A stretch of DNA of 64,000 nucleotides from Rhodocyclaceae bacterium (GCA_016721505.1 JADKHX010000002.1:186001-250000); one strand, 5' to 3'. Shown: positions 42,969 through 51,689, counted from the stretch's first letter. Numbers and translations: made by a program. The notes: generated from the sequence alone by a model not told the origin.

Positions 42969-43999
42969 ATGACGTTCTTTAGCGGAATAATGGTCGAATA
43001 GGCGCGATAACGGATATTCATGTCCGGGATCGTAAAACTGACGGCGTCGGTGCCGCCCGCGCTGTCGGCTTTTTCGTCGAACAGAGGCAGCGGATTAGGT
43101 TGGTCGATTTCGGCGTCTTCGCGCTTGGTGCTGCGCGCCACTACGCCCACCCGCAATGCGATGACGCGTTGTACATTGGTATTATCAATTAGCGTTGCTC
43201 CGCTGACCCAGCGGGTCACAGTGGTACTAGAGGCGGTGTCCGCTAGTCCGTATTGGGCTTTCATAAAAACAATGTTGTCGACCAGATTACTGGTCGTATA
43301 AGCCGGGAAGTCAGCCACGGTAAGCCCGGTCAGTCCAATAGCGTATCGCCGACTAAAAAAATCCCTCCCGCCTATGACACCAGGTCCAAAATTTGCAAGA
43401 AAACCAGGTAATGCGGAAGCGCTTAACGCCGGCGTGAAACTAATGATGCTGTGCGCAGGGACAGGACCAGCGGCGGCAACCTGGTCAATGGCAGTAACAG
43501 TGACCAGCGTGCAATCAGGTGCCAATGCATTGGTAACTACACGATCATCTATATTGAATCCTAACGACGATCGAACATAGAATCTGCTCGAGGTCATTGT
43601 GTTTCCACCCGCAGTCGGCGAACTCAATTCGGTGCCCGGAATGCCAGAGACCGGATTGGTACCTTGAACCAAAATTGTGTCTGAAACGCCAGCGCCGACG
43701 AACCCGATTGATATCGGCAATACTGCAAACGAGGGATTGGTGCCATCGCCATTAACGATAGTGGGGGTACAGCCTTGCAAATCCATCAGCCCATAACCTG
43801 CCTGACCTACATCTCGCTCCAGTCGATACAGCGCCATGACGCCATTGTCTTGCGCCGCCTGAGTTTGGGCCACGGAGCCACGATTTTTCGAGAATGTCAT
43901 CATCATCGACGCCACTGCGGCAAGGCCCATCAGACTGATGGTCAAGCCGATCATGAGCTCGACTAAGTTAAAACCTCGCTGTTGGCGCATGGGGTTCAT
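42956..43999 (-). CDS. pilW: Minor pilin PilW
   Basis: A 347-residue prepilin-like protein: leader ending R-G, then F-N-L-V-E-L-M-I-G-L-T-I-S-L-M-G-L with Glu at position 5 of the mature protein, the PilD cleavage/methylation signature. The rest is a large periplasmic domain (R-L-E-R-D-V-G-Q-A-G-Y-G). It partners with PilV, PilX, FimT and PilE in the pilus initiation complex. The ATG overlaps the pilV stop by four bases. Confidence 0.9.
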   Translation of the reverse strand: MNPMRQQRGFNLVELMIGLTISLMGLAAVASMMMTFSKNRGSVAQTQAAQDNGVMALYRLERDVGQAGYGLMDLQGCTPTIVNGDGTNPSFAVLPISIGFVGAGVSDTILVQGTNPVSGIPGTELSSPTAGGNTMTSSRFYVRSSLGFNIDDRVVTNALAPDCTLVTVTAIDQVAAAGPVPAHSIISFTPALSASALPGFLANFGPGVIGGRDFFSRRYAIGLTGLTVADFPAYTTSNLVDNIVFMKAQYGLADTASSTTVTRWVSGATLIDNTNVQRVIALRVGVVARSTKREDAEIDQPNPLPLFDEKADSAGGTDAVSFTIPDMNIRYRAYSTIIPLKNVIWTR

Positions 44000-44463
44000 G
44001 GCTGGTTTTTGGAAATTTGGCTGCTGGTGGAATAGCGCCGAGGGTTATTGGGGTCTTTGCGATCAGTCCATTGGATACAAATCGTCACCGGCTGAGGCAT
44101 TGCGATGGCCACCGTGCCGGTGGCAGGTGTTGTACACACATTGGTAACCGTGTCGACGCAATCACAGGTCGACAAGTACACATTGGCGGTTGCGCCCGGT
44201 ATCACGGCATCAAGTCGCGCCTGCCAAGTCGTGATATTGACGTTGGCACTTACCCACATTTCAGCGATCAATTCACCGGCGATATAGCTGGCGTCGTTAC
44301 GCGCTTTTGACTGACCGACTTGATTGAGCGACTGCGCAGACAAGGCCATCAATCCGACCAGACCGACAGCAAACAATAACAGGCTGATCATCGCTTCAAT
44401 GATGAAAGAACCAGATTGCTTGATGGGTCGCACGGTGATTTTTGGCTGATTCATATTGATCAC
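43996..44463 (-). CDS. pilV: Minor pilin PilV
   Basis: A 155-residue prepilin with an 18-residue basic leader ending G-S-F-I-I-E-A-M-I-S-L-L-L-F-A-V-G-L-V-G. The Glu at mature position 5 is kept. The periplasmic part has a C-D-C-V-D cluster and W-T-D-R-K-D. One of the four minor pilins encoded in order in this operon. Confidence 0.88.
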   Translation of the reverse strand: MINMNQPKITVRPIKQSGSFIIEAMISLLLFAVGLVGLMALSAQSLNQVGQSKARNDASYIAGELIAEMWVSANVNITTWQARLDAVIPGATANVYLSTCDCVDTVTNVCTTPATGTVAIAMPQPVTICIQWTDRKDPNNPRRYSTSSQISKNQP

Positions 44464-44464
44464 C

Positions 44465-45172
44465 TTATGAGCAGATCAAGGTGTTGCCGACTGCTGCGTT
44501 AGGGTCGCAGAGCTTGATGCCACCATTTGAACTGACTTGAACCTTCCAATTTCGTCCAGTTAAAGGCGCGGTCGGGCTGACCAACACTTCAAACACCACT
44601 CCTGCTGCGTTGGCCGCAGGCACGGCACCTTCGGCACTGGCGAGCAATTGACCCAACGGCCCAAAGGTCACCACAAATGCGGGCGGGCTGAACCCCGTGG
44701 TTGGCGTTCCCGCAATCGTCACACCGACAATGGTTTCCGCTGAACTTTTGAAGGTGATGAAAGGATCGGTTTGACAGCTCGCGGCGGTACCAGAATATGC
44801 CGGCGTTGCTGGGCATGGTTCCTCTTGGTCGGGCGGTGTGTAGACCGCTTTGTCGCAAGCCGATGTTGGATCTCCGCGCGTATTCACCGGATTGGTAATG
44901 GAGGTGTATTGAGTCACCAGCCAAAAACCAGCTGCGCCAGTTTTTGCACAGGTCGATAAAAGGTTGGAAACCAACTGAAAGCGCACTGGCGCATTTCGGT
45001 TGATCGATTCCGAGCGGGCGCGAACGAGACCGGATTGAATCGATTCGGCAATGGCTTGAACCCGACTATTGGTCAGCGATTGGGTAAATGACGGCACCGC
45101 GACGCTCAGTAGCACTGCGGCGATCACTAGAACCACCATCATTTCCATAATGCTAAATCCTTGAGTTCGCAT
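44465..45172 (-). CDS. fimT: GspH/FimT-family minor pilin
   Basis: A 235-residue prepilin with the leader M-R-T-Q-G and mature start F-S-I-M-E-M-M-V-V-L-V-I-A-A-V-L-L, then the GspH domain (A-R-S-E-S-I-N-R-N-A-P-V) and a C-terminal C-D-P-N segment. FimT proteins join the minor pilin tip complex; some bind DNA during natural transformation. TAATG overlap with pilE couples their translation. Confidence 0.87.
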   Translation of the reverse strand: MRTQGFSIMEMMVVLVIAAVLLSVAVPSFTQSLTNSRVQAIAESIQSGLVRARSESINRNAPVRFQLVSNLLSTCAKTGAAGFWLVTQYTSITNPVNTRGDPTSACDKAVYTPPDQEEPCPATPAYSGTAASCQTDPFITFKSSAETIVGVTIAGTPTTGFSPPAFVVTFGPLGQLLASAEGAVPAANAAGVVFEVLVSPTAPLTGRNWKVQVSSNGGIKLCDPNAAVGNTLICS

Positions 45173-45579
45173 TAGCAGGTTCCGCTGCTACTCTTCAGCC
45201 AACATTGTGCGGCTGGTGTTCCGTCATTCTTGCTGGTAGTTTTTGCTCCAGCCTCGTTGAGCGTATAGGTATAGCCCAATGTCGAGGAAGCCGCCGAACA
45301 AATGTAGGTTTGCCCACTATTCGCGGTGACGCAGGTGGTGTTGGTGAAATAACTGCCAGCTACTCTCGGCGTCATTCCATTTGAATAGGTTCGATTGTCC
45401 TGATAGTACTGCTCTTGTCGCAACTGCAAATCAGACAACAAGGACATTGCCTCGGTCAGTTTGCCTTTGATCAAATATTCGTTGTACTGCGGCAAGCCAA
45501 TGGCCAGCAGGACGCCCATGATGCCCACGGCCACCATGAGTTCGACCAAAGTAAAACCACCGCTCGATGTTTTTTTCAT
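45172..45579 (-). CDS. pilE: Type IV pilin PilE
   Basis: A 135-residue type IV pilin: leader M-K-K-T-S-S-G-G, then F-T-L-V-E-L-M-V-A-V-G-I-M-G-V-L-L-A and a globular domain closed by C-W-L-K-S-S-S-G-T-C. The start at 45579 has an AAAGGA ribosome site. It is short and heads the minor-pilin operon, so it may be a minor PilE-type pilin rather than the major PilA subunit. PilD, which would process it, is encoded at 52129. Confidence 0.88.
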   Translation of the reverse strand: MKKTSSGGFTLVELMVAVGIMGVLLAIGLPQYNEYLIKGKLTEAMSLLSDLQLRQEQYYQDNRTYSNGMTPRVAGSYFTNTTCVTANSGQTYICSAASSTLGYTYTLNEAGAKTTSKNDGTPAAQCWLKSSSGTC

Positions 45580-45681
45580 AATTAACGTCCTTTGCAAAAC
45601 AAGTCAAAATTTCACTTGCCGCACAATCAGCAATCTACGCACGGCACAATCGGAAATCTACCACCGATAAATGAATTCTCG

Positions 45682-45699
45682 TGTAGTTATTCAACTACA
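45682..45699. promoter_or_regulatory. Inverted repeat upstream of pilE
   Basis: TGTAGTT and AACTACA are separated by 4 bases, about 105 bases before the pilE start, in the only longer gap of the pilus region. It may be a binding site, for example for the response regulator encoded immediately upstream, but no data tie them together. Confidence 0.4.
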
Positions 45700-45733
45700 A
45701 CGGCATGCCGGGTACAAGCGAGTCGTCTTGGTA

Positions 45734-45747
45734 CAGGCTGCAGCCTG
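45734..45747. other. 14-bp perfect palindrome in the response-regulator / pilE gap
   Basis: CAGGCTGCAGCCTG lies 27 bases past the response-regulator stop. It may be the stem of a terminator (no T tract) or a protein site. Confidence 0.35.
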
Positions 45748-45773
45748 GTGCCGGCTAATGCGGGCGACGGTAT

Positions 45774-46406
45774 CTAGTTAATCAGCTGATGATTCAAGGC
45801 GTATTCCGTCAGCCCGGCGTTATTCTCTATCGACATTTTTTGCATGATGCGGGTGCGGTAAGTGCTGATGGTATTGGCACTGCGATTGAGTTGCGCGGCG
45901 ATTTCTGAGATCGAGCGACCCGCTGCCAACAAGCACATCACTTGATATTCGCGATCCGACAATCTTTCGTGCGGCAGATTTTCGCGGTGTCCGCTGACAT
46001 CCACTGCCAACCATTCGGCTAAGCGCGGGCTGATGTAGCGCTTGCCGCTAACTACAGTACGCACGGCGGTGAACAAATCTTCCGGCGCACTTTCTTTGTT
46101 GAGAAAACCACGCGCACCGGCCTTGAGCGCGCGCACTGCCATGTGCTCTTCGGGCTGGATGCTCAGCACCAGCACCGGCAAATCCGGCTTGATGCGTTGA
46201 ACTTCGGCGAGCACCCAAAAACCATTTTGGTCCGGCAAATTCAGATCCAGCACGACCAAATCAACCGCCTGATTGCGCACCACCTCAACGGCCGCAGCGG
46301 CGGTGGCCGCCTCTGCAACCACATCGATTTCGCCATTCGCGCTCAGAATCAAACGGATGCCTTGACGCACCACCGGATGATCGTCCACCAGCAAAACACG
46401 TATCAC
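45774..46406 (-). CDS. NarL/FixJ-family response regulator
   Basis: A 210-residue two-domain regulator. Receiver: acidic pair D8-D9, phospho-acceptor D54 in V-V-L-D-L-N-L-P-D, Ser in V-L-S-I and Lys in F-L-N-K-E-S. LuxR-type helix-turn-helix at the C-terminus: L-S-D-R-E-Y-Q-V-M-C-L-L-A-A-G-R-S-I-S-E-I-A then S-A-N-T-I-S-T-Y-R. It overlaps the kinase gene by four bases and lies directly before pilE, so pilus control is a reasonable guess. Confidence 0.93.
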   Translation of the reverse strand: MIRVLLVDDHPVVRQGIRLILSANGEIDVVAEAATAAAAVEVVRNQAVDLVVLDLNLPDQNGFWVLAEVQRIKPDLPVLVLSIQPEEHMAVRALKAGARGFLNKESAPEDLFTAVRTVVSGKRYISPRLAEWLAVDVSGHRENLPHERLSDREYQVMCLLAAGRSISEIAAQLNRSANTISTYRTRIMQKMSIENNAGLTEYALNHQLIN

Positions 46407-47800
46407 TTGGCACCTCCCATGGGTACGCTCACGCTCACTCGCGTACCGGCGATTTGCGGCACGGTATCGATTTTCAGTTTGCCGCCCAGCGCATGCACGC
46501 GTTCTCGAATTCCTAGCAGGCCGAGCGATTTTTGTTCCAACCCGCTGGGCTTCATGCCGATACCATCATCGCAAACTTCAAGGCGCAATTCTTGGCCCGC
46601 CGTGAAGCGAATATCAACACGACTTGCCCCTGCGTGGCGCGCGATGTTGGTCAGCAGTTCCTGGCATATGCGAAACAATTGGGTAGCGATTTCTGCTTCG
46701 ACAATCGGCGGCGGTTCGGGTACTTCAACTTTGCAGCGGGTCGCCATGCGGCGTTGAAAATCCTCCCCCAGCCATTCGATCGCGGCGGTCAAACCCAGTG
46801 CATCGAGCACACTGGGACGCAACTCCCAGGAGATTTCGCGCACTACTTTTACTGTCTCATCCAACATCGTCGCCAGGTGCGCGCCGTCGGGCGTGCTCGG
46901 TGGCAGTACGCGCGCCACATCAAGCTTGATAGCGGTCAAGCGCTGACCAAGTTCGTCATGAATCTCGTGGGCAATGCGGGTGCGTTCGGTTTCGCGCACA
47001 GCTTGCAAGCTAGCGTTGAGCGCACGTAGTTCGTCGCGCGACTGGCGCATCTGTTCATCGCGACGAGCGATGTTTTCCAACATGCGATTAAACGAATCAC
47101 CGAGTCGCTCGATCTCGACCGGTGCCACCTCATCGGATGACGGCGTTTCACCAGCACCAACTCGCGACATGACTTCTGACATCGCTTCGCCGCCGCGTTC
47201 CAAGCTCGACGTTAATTGCGACATACGGGTTAGTTGCGAAAGTGGATCAGAAACTGTGCGCACCAAACGATGGAAAACCGGCAAGGCAATCAAAAACAAA
47301 ATCGCCAACAGTACTGCGCCGCCGACTGCGGCAGTCCAGGTTTGTACGTGCAGTCGCGACATTTCTGCGCCAATGAAAACCTCACCAAATTGTTGATCGC
47401 GATTGGTCACTGGATGCCGTACGAAAAAAAGCGAGCTACTTCTTGCCAATGCAGCCGCGTCGTCGGGCAACAAACTTTGCCCTTGCAGCTCTTTGGGAAT
47501 TTGGCCGAAGGTCGCGACCCGGCGATTGCCTTGCGTCACCATCGCCCAGCGGATGTTGTGGTTTTGCGCTAGTACCGCCAAAAATTGCGTCAGCGCCTCC
47601 GCATCATTACGTTCGAGCGCCGGGCCACTGCGCGCCGCAACCATCGCCGCCTGAATTTGCAAATTCTCGCGTAGCGTCTCGCGTTGCACGCTCACGAAGG
47701 CAATCAAGGCAACGCCCAGCGCAACGACCAGCAACAAACTAACGATGCCGGCGAACGAGGCGACCAAGCGCGAGTGGATAGTTTGGCGGCGAAAAATCAT
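46403..47800 (-). CDS. NarX-type sensor histidine kinase
   Basis: A 465-residue sensor: TM1 near residues 10-33, a periplasmic region of about 115 residues, TM2 near 155-175, a HAMP linker, a HisKA_3 dimerisation domain (phospho-His in E-I-H-D-E-L-G-Q-R-L near 281), and an ATPase domain with N-box A-R-H-A and G-box D-D-G-I-G-M and G-L-L-G-I-R-E-R. It phosphorylates the regulator encoded just downstream. The HAMP connector is lengthened and contains R-V-G-A-G-E-T-P-S-S, encoded by a repeat copy, which may alter signalling. Confidence 0.92.
   Translation of the reverse strand: MIFRRQTIHSRLVASFAGIVSLLLVVALGVALIAFVSVQRETLRENLQIQAAMVAARSGPALERNDAEALTQFLAVLAQNHNIRWAMVTQGNRRVATFGQIPKELQGQSLLPDDAAALARSSSLFFVRHPVTNRDQQFGEVFIGAEMSRLHVQTWTAAVGGAVLLAILFLIALPVFHRLVRTVSDPLSQLTRMSQLTSSLERGGEAMSEVMSRVGAGETPSSDEVAPVEIERLGDSFNRMLENIARRDEQMRQSRDELRALNASLQAVRETERTRIAHEIHDELGQRLTAIKLDVARVLPPSTPDGAHLATMLDETVKVVREISWELRPSVLDALGLTAAIEWLGEDFQRRMATRCKVEVPEPPPIVEAEIATQLFRICQELLTNIARHAGASRVDIRFTAGQELRLEVCDDGIGMKPSGLEQKSLGLLGIRERVHALGGKLKIDTVPQIAGTRVSVSVPMGGAK
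47140..47165 (-). repeat. 26-bp dispersed repeat, copy 8, in the kinase HAMP linker
   Basis: Sense to the gene, frame V-G-A-G-E-T-P-S. The left block has one change (G for C at position 3); right block perfect. Confidence 0.87.
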
Positions 47801-47813
47801 TGTTGCGCGAGAT

Positions 47814-48263
47814 CTATTTCTGACTGGAAAAAATATGCGGCAACATCAAAATCGCATCCCGATTACTCGATGAAAAACACCGCGCTGCTGCTGCCTGGTA
47901 GGGCAACCAGACCTGCGCCGAATGCTCGCGGGTTGATAGCTGCAAATTAATCGTTTCGGGCACGCAAAGGCTGAACACATGTTCGATATTGTGCGTCACA
48001 TCGGGGGCGTAGCGATGCCGCCATTGCGACATTATTTCAAAGCGATTCGATAGCCGCCAATCGAGCAAATTGTCCGGCGTTGCAACGATGCCGGTTTCCT
48101 CATGCACTTCGCGCATCGCTGTGGCACGCAGTGTTTCGTCGCCTTCATGACTACCGGTAACAGACTGCCAAAAACCGGGGTGCAATGCGCGCTCGAGCAG
48201 CACGACTTCCAATTTCGGCGTGTGTATCACTACCAAAACCGACACTGGGCGTTTGAATTCCAT
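47814..48263 (-). CDS. nudB: Dihydroneopterin triphosphate pyrophosphohydrolase NudB (Nudix)
   Basis: A 149-residue Nudix hydrolase beginning F-K-R-P-V-S-V-L-V-V-I-H-T-P, the NudB start. The Nudix box is near residues 39-61 (G-S-H-E-G-D-E-T, then R-E-V-H-E-E-T-G-I). NudB removes pyrophosphate from dihydroneopterin triphosphate in folate synthesis. The start at 48263 is set by homology; the long upstream in-frame extension runs through a repeat copy and the barstar gene. Confidence 0.9.
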   Translation of the reverse strand: MEFKRPVSVLVVIHTPKLEVVLLERALHPGFWQSVTGSHEGDETLRATAMREVHEETGIVATPDNLLDWRLSNRFEIMSQWRHRYAPDVTHNIEHVFSLCVPETINLQLSTREHSAQVWLPYQAAAARCFSSSNRDAILMLPHIFSSQK

Positions 48264-48273
48264 TTGGCGTTTT

Positions 48274-48299
48274 GTGAGTTGGTGCTGGTGACACGCCGT
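48274..48299 (+). repeat. 26-bp dispersed repeat, copy 9
   Basis: In the 43-base gap between the barstar stop and nudB start, antisense to both. The left block starts GTGAG instead of GYCAG; the right block is perfect. Preceded by a T run. Confidence 0.87.
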
Positions 48300-48306
48300 T
48301 AGAGTT

Positions 48307-48780
48307 TCAGCTTGTAACGTCGAAGCTGAGGAGTGCCGGAAACTTGCTCGCGGGGATGTCGACCAGACACCAAAACGGCACACCTTCGCTGCGCCTTTCA
48401 TCTGCCACATCGGCAAATATTTTGAGTAGGCACGCGAAATCAGATTCGGCACGTGAATGAACCATCTCAACGTTTTTCAAAATAACTACGAAGCCCAATG
48501 CTGGTCGCCAGCCCATGTCGAGCAAGCAGTCGCTGAGCGCATCCCAGTTGTGCCCGAACCACTCGGGAAAAGCCATGGCATGGCCAATTTTTTCGAGCAG
48601 ATCGCCCTTGTTGCGCGCCTTGGCTAGGTCGATATGAAAAACGCAACAGCCGGCATGGCCAGCACCGATTTCCAATATCTCGTGATGTGGGTGCGGCAGC
48701 CGATACACACCTGCGCGCGCGGCATCGGCGAACAGAGTTTCATAAAAGGTGCTGTCTTGTGGATTATTCATCTGCCTCAT
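48307..48780 (-). CDS. Barstar-family RNase inhibitor
   Basis: A 157-residue protein with the barstar fold; the hallmark F-P-E-W-F-G-H-N-W-D-A-L-S-D-C-L sits near residues 77-92. Barstar binds and blocks barnase-type ribonucleases in the cytoplasm. The ATG overlaps the stop of the RNase gene by four bases, so inhibitor and toxin are made together. An N-terminal extension of about 45 residues precedes the core domain. Confidence 0.9.
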   Translation of the reverse strand: MRQMNNPQDSTFYETLFADAARAGVYRLPHPHHEILEIGAGHAGCCVFHIDLAKARNKGDLLEKIGHAMAFPEWFGHNWDALSDCLLDMGWRPALGFVVILKNVEMVHSRAESDFACLLKIFADVADERRSEGVPFWCLVDIPASKFPALLSFDVTS

Positions 48781-49142
48781 TGCCGGTGAATGCGCGCGAA
48801 GCTACGGTAGTGATCATCAGTGTAATAGAACACCAGCGGTGGCTGGCCACCAACGATGATGCGGCGCGCGCCACGGTTGCTCGCGCCGGGAGTGGGCACT
48901 GTGTATTCGCGATAGAAATTCCCCGTCTGCTCGGGCAAGCGGCGCTCGCGATTTTGAAAAACTACGCCATCGCGACGAAACGGAAACGGACCACCACGAT
49001 CAATTTGCTGCAAGGTGACACGCGCTTGCGGCGGTAATTCATCAAGCCGAATATCACCGACGCGGGTGTTGGGGCGGGCGATTGCAGACAGTGTGAAAAA
49101 CACTGCAAGCGCCAACAATGCAAAGCGAAACCACTTCGTCAC
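48777..49142 (-). CDS. Secreted barnase/RNase Sa-type guanyl ribonuclease
   Basis: A 121-residue protein with a signal peptide (W-F-R-F-A-L-L-A-L-A-V-F-F-T-L-S-A-I-A) and a microbial RNase N1/T1 domain. The catalytic residues appear in order: Glu in Y-R-E-Y-T-V-P-T-P-G, Arg in G-A-R-R-I-I-V-G-G, and His in T-D-D-H-Y-R-S-F. The start is taken as GTG at 49142, preceded by GGGGAG; a TTG at 49181 would overlap aspS. With the barstar downstream this is a toxin-immunity pair or a scavenging RNase. Confidence 0.85.
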   Translation of the reverse strand: MTKWFRFALLALAVFFTLSAIARPNTRVGDIRLDELPPQARVTLQQIDRGGPFPFRRDGVVFQNRERRLPEQTGNFYREYTVPTPGASNRGARRIIVGGQPPLVFYYTDDHYRSFARIHRQ

Positions 49143-49165
49143 AAGCGCTCCCCGGCACCAACTCA
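49140..49165 (-). repeat. Degenerate copy of the 26-bp repeat before the RNase gene
   Basis: GTGAGTTGGTGC is kept, but the right half has decayed to GGGGAGCGCTTGT. The changed half supplies the probable ribosome site and GTG start of the RNase gene. Confidence 0.4.
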
Positions 49166-49177
49166 CTTTGGCTAAAG

Positions 49178-50968
49178 TCAAGCTGCGCCAGCGACATCCG
49201 CTTTTGGTCGCAAACGAATATGCAAATCACGCAATTGCTTTTCGTCCACATCCGACGGTGCATCGGTGAGCAGACACTGCGCGCGCTGAGTTTTCGGGAA
49301 AGCAATCACATCACGAATCGACTCAGCACCGGTCATCATAGTCACAATGCGATCAAGACCGAAGGCCAGCCCGCCATGCGGTGGCGCGCCGTATTTGAGC
49401 GCGTCAAGCAAGAAACCAAATTTCGCCTGCTGTTCTTCAGCGCCAATGCCCAGCGCCTCAAACACTTTGGCTTGCACATCCGCTTTGTGTATCCGCACCG
49501 AGCCGCCGCCCATTTCCCAGCCGTTGAGCGCCAAGTCGTAAGCTTTGGCGAGACATGCTCCCGGATCAGTTGCCATCAAGGCTTCGTGACCATCTTTGGG
49601 GCTGGTGAAAGGATGGTGGCAAGAGTTCCAACGATTATTTTCTGCATCGTGCTCGAACATCGGGAAGTCGACGACCCACAATGGCTGCCATGCAGAACCA
49701 TCAAGCAGATTTTTTTCGTGACCTAGTTTGACGCGCAAAGCACCCATCGCATCATTCACGATTTTGGTTTTATCCGCTCCGAAGAAAATAACATCACCCG
49801 ATTGTGCGCCGGTGCGCTCCACCACCGCTTGCAATGCAGCGGCGTGCAAATTCTTGACGATGGGTGATTGCAAGCCTTCTTCATTGAGTTTGCTCGCGTC
49901 ATTAACTTTGATATAAGCCAAGCCTTTGGCGCCATAAATCTTGACGAAATCAGCATAGCCATCGAGTTCGCCACGAGTCATTGTCGCACCGCCGGGAACG
50001 CGCAGCGCAGCCACGCGACCGCCCGTAGTGGCCGGGCCGCTAAAGACTTTGAAGGCAACGTCAGTCATCACGTCGGTGACTTCGGTAAGCTCCAAAGTCA
50101 CGCGCAAATCCGGCTTGTCGGAACCGAAGCGCTGCATGGCTTCGGCGTAGGTCATACGCGGAAACGGATTGGGCAAATCGACATCAAGGCAAGTTTTAAA
50201 CACGCTACGGATCATCGCTTCCATCAAGCCGGTAATCTGCGTCTCGTCCAAGAATGATGTTTCGATATCGACCTGAGTGAATTCAGGCTGTCTATCGGCG
50301 CGCAAATCTTCATCGCGAAAACATTTGGTGATTTGGTAGTAGCGATCGTAACCAGCCACCATCAACAATTGTTTGAACAACTGCGGCGATTGCGGTAGCG
50401 CAAAAAATTGTCCGGGATGCACTCGCGATGGCACTAGATAGTCACGTGCGCCTTCCGGCGTGGATTTGGTCAGCATCGGTGTTTCGATGTCGATGAAACC
50501 GGCTTCGTCGAGGAAGCGACGGAAGGCCATCGCCACTTTGTAACGCAGCATCAAATTCTTTTGCATTTGTGGGCGACGCAAATCAATCACACGATGCGTC
50601 AAGCGCACGTTTTCGGATAAGTTTTCATCGTCCAGTTGGAACGGCGGGGTGACCGCGGTGTTGAGGACTTCTAGTTCGTGGCAAAGAATTTCAATTTCGC
50701 CGGTGGCCAGATTGCTATTCACCGTGCCAGTGGGGCGCAGGCGGACTTTGCCGGTGACTTTCAAGACGAATTCATTGCGCACGGTTTCGGCCAACGCAAA
50801 CATTTCCGCACGATCCGGGTCGCACACGATTTGTGCCATGCCTTCGCGGTCGCGCAAATCAATAAAAATTACGCCACCGTGATCGCGCCGCCGATGACTC
50901 CAGCCGCACAAAGTGACTATTTGACCGACATGGCTAGCGTTAACTTGGCCGCAATAATGAGTACGCAT
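49178..50968 (-). CDS. aspS: Aspartyl-tRNA synthetase AspS
   Basis: A 596-residue bacterial-type AspRS. It has the N-terminal OB-fold anticodon domain (C-G-W-S-H-R-R-R-D-H-G-G-V-I-F), class II motif 2 (F-R-D-E-D-L-R-A-D-R-Q-P-E-F), the GAD insertion domain, and motif 3 (G-L-A-F-G-L-D-R-I). The ATG at 50968 begins the conserved M-R-T-H-Y-C-G; a longer frame to 51064 overlaps the DUF502 gene and lacks homology. Standard member of the fmdB-DUF502-aspS locus. Confidence 0.97.
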   Translation of the reverse strand: MRTHYCGQVNASHVGQIVTLCGWSHRRRDHGGVIFIDLRDREGMAQIVCDPDRAEMFALAETVRNEFVLKVTGKVRLRPTGTVNSNLATGEIEILCHELEVLNTAVTPPFQLDDENLSENVRLTHRVIDLRRPQMQKNLMLRYKVAMAFRRFLDEAGFIDIETPMLTKSTPEGARDYLVPSRVHPGQFFALPQSPQLFKQLLMVAGYDRYYQITKCFRDEDLRADRQPEFTQVDIETSFLDETQITGLMEAMIRSVFKTCLDVDLPNPFPRMTYAEAMQRFGSDKPDLRVTLELTEVTDVMTDVAFKVFSGPATTGGRVAALRVPGGATMTRGELDGYADFVKIYGAKGLAYIKVNDASKLNEEGLQSPIVKNLHAAALQAVVERTGAQSGDVIFFGADKTKIVNDAMGALRVKLGHEKNLLDGSAWQPLWVVDFPMFEHDAENNRWNSCHHPFTSPKDGHEALMATDPGACLAKAYDLALNGWEMGGGSVRIHKADVQAKVFEALGIGAEEQQAKFGFLLDALKYGAPPHGGLAFGLDRIVTMMTGAESIRDVIAFPKTQRAQCLLTDAPSDVDEKQLRDLHIRLRPKADVAGAA

Positions 50969-51014
50969 AGAGTTCCAAACTTCCAAACGATGGGTGCCGC
51001 AAGGCGGCGAAGTG

Positions 51015-51665
51015 CTACAAAAAATCGCGGTTGGTGGGTGGCGACGCGGGTATTGTTTTGGCAAGCAGCGCAGGTGTATGCGCTGGCACCACCACGCCCA
51101 TGGAGACGATATATTTCAAGGCGTCATCGACACTGATATCCAACTCTATGGTTTCGCTTTTCTTGACGAAGAAAAAGAAACCATTGACCGGGCTGGGTGC
51201 GGTAGGAATGAAAACGCTGATGTGTTCGTCGTCAAGTTGGCTAGCCACATCATGTGCTGGTGCGCCGGACTGAAATGCCACAGCCCACGCGCCTTGATGA
51301 GGGTAGCGCACCAACAAGACTTTGCGAAATGCCTCGCCTGTGCCGGAAAACAAGGTATCGCTCACCTGCTTGACGCTGTAATAAATCGATTTCACCACTG
51401 GAATGCGCGACAGCACGCTTTCCCAAAACCCGACTAGCCTTTGACCTACGATATTGGTCGTCACCAAGCCAGTGAGCAAGACCACCAGCAAGGTAAGTAA
51501 TGCACCCAAACCGGGCACATAAAAGCCGAGTAGCGCGTCAGGGTGTATCGCCTGAGGCAGTAGCAACAAAGATTGATCCATGGTACGCACAATGGCGGTG
51601 ATGACCCATGCGGTAATCACCAGTGGTACCCAGATCAACAGGCCAGTTATGAAATATTTTTTCAC
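51015..51665 (-). CDS. DUF502 family membrane protein
   Basis: A 216-residue protein with two N-terminal membrane helices (residues about 5-25 and 48-70) and the DUF502 core (I-P-V-V-K-S-I-Y-Y-S-V-K-Q, later F-I-P-T-A-P-S-P-V-N-G). The function is unknown; genes of this family regularly sit between fmdB and aspS in betaproteobacteria, as here. Confidence 0.9.
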   Translation of the reverse strand: MKKYFITGLLIWVPLVITAWVITAIVRTMDQSLLLLPQAIHPDALLGFYVPGLGALLTLLVVLLTGLVTTNIVGQRLVGFWESVLSRIPVVKSIYYSVKQVSDTLFSGTGEAFRKVLLVRYPHQGAWAVAFQSGAPAHDVASQLDDEHISVFIPTAPSPVNGFFFFVKKSETIELDISVDDALKYIVSMGVVVPAHTPALLAKTIPASPPTNRDFL

Positions 51666-51689
51666 GACAATAGTCGAAATGTTGGTGGC

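Noticed and set aside
45590..45700. Sigma-54 (-24/-12) promoter upstream of pilE
   Set aside because: Searched for GG-N10-GC type pairs; only poor matches seen, so no promoter class is claimed.
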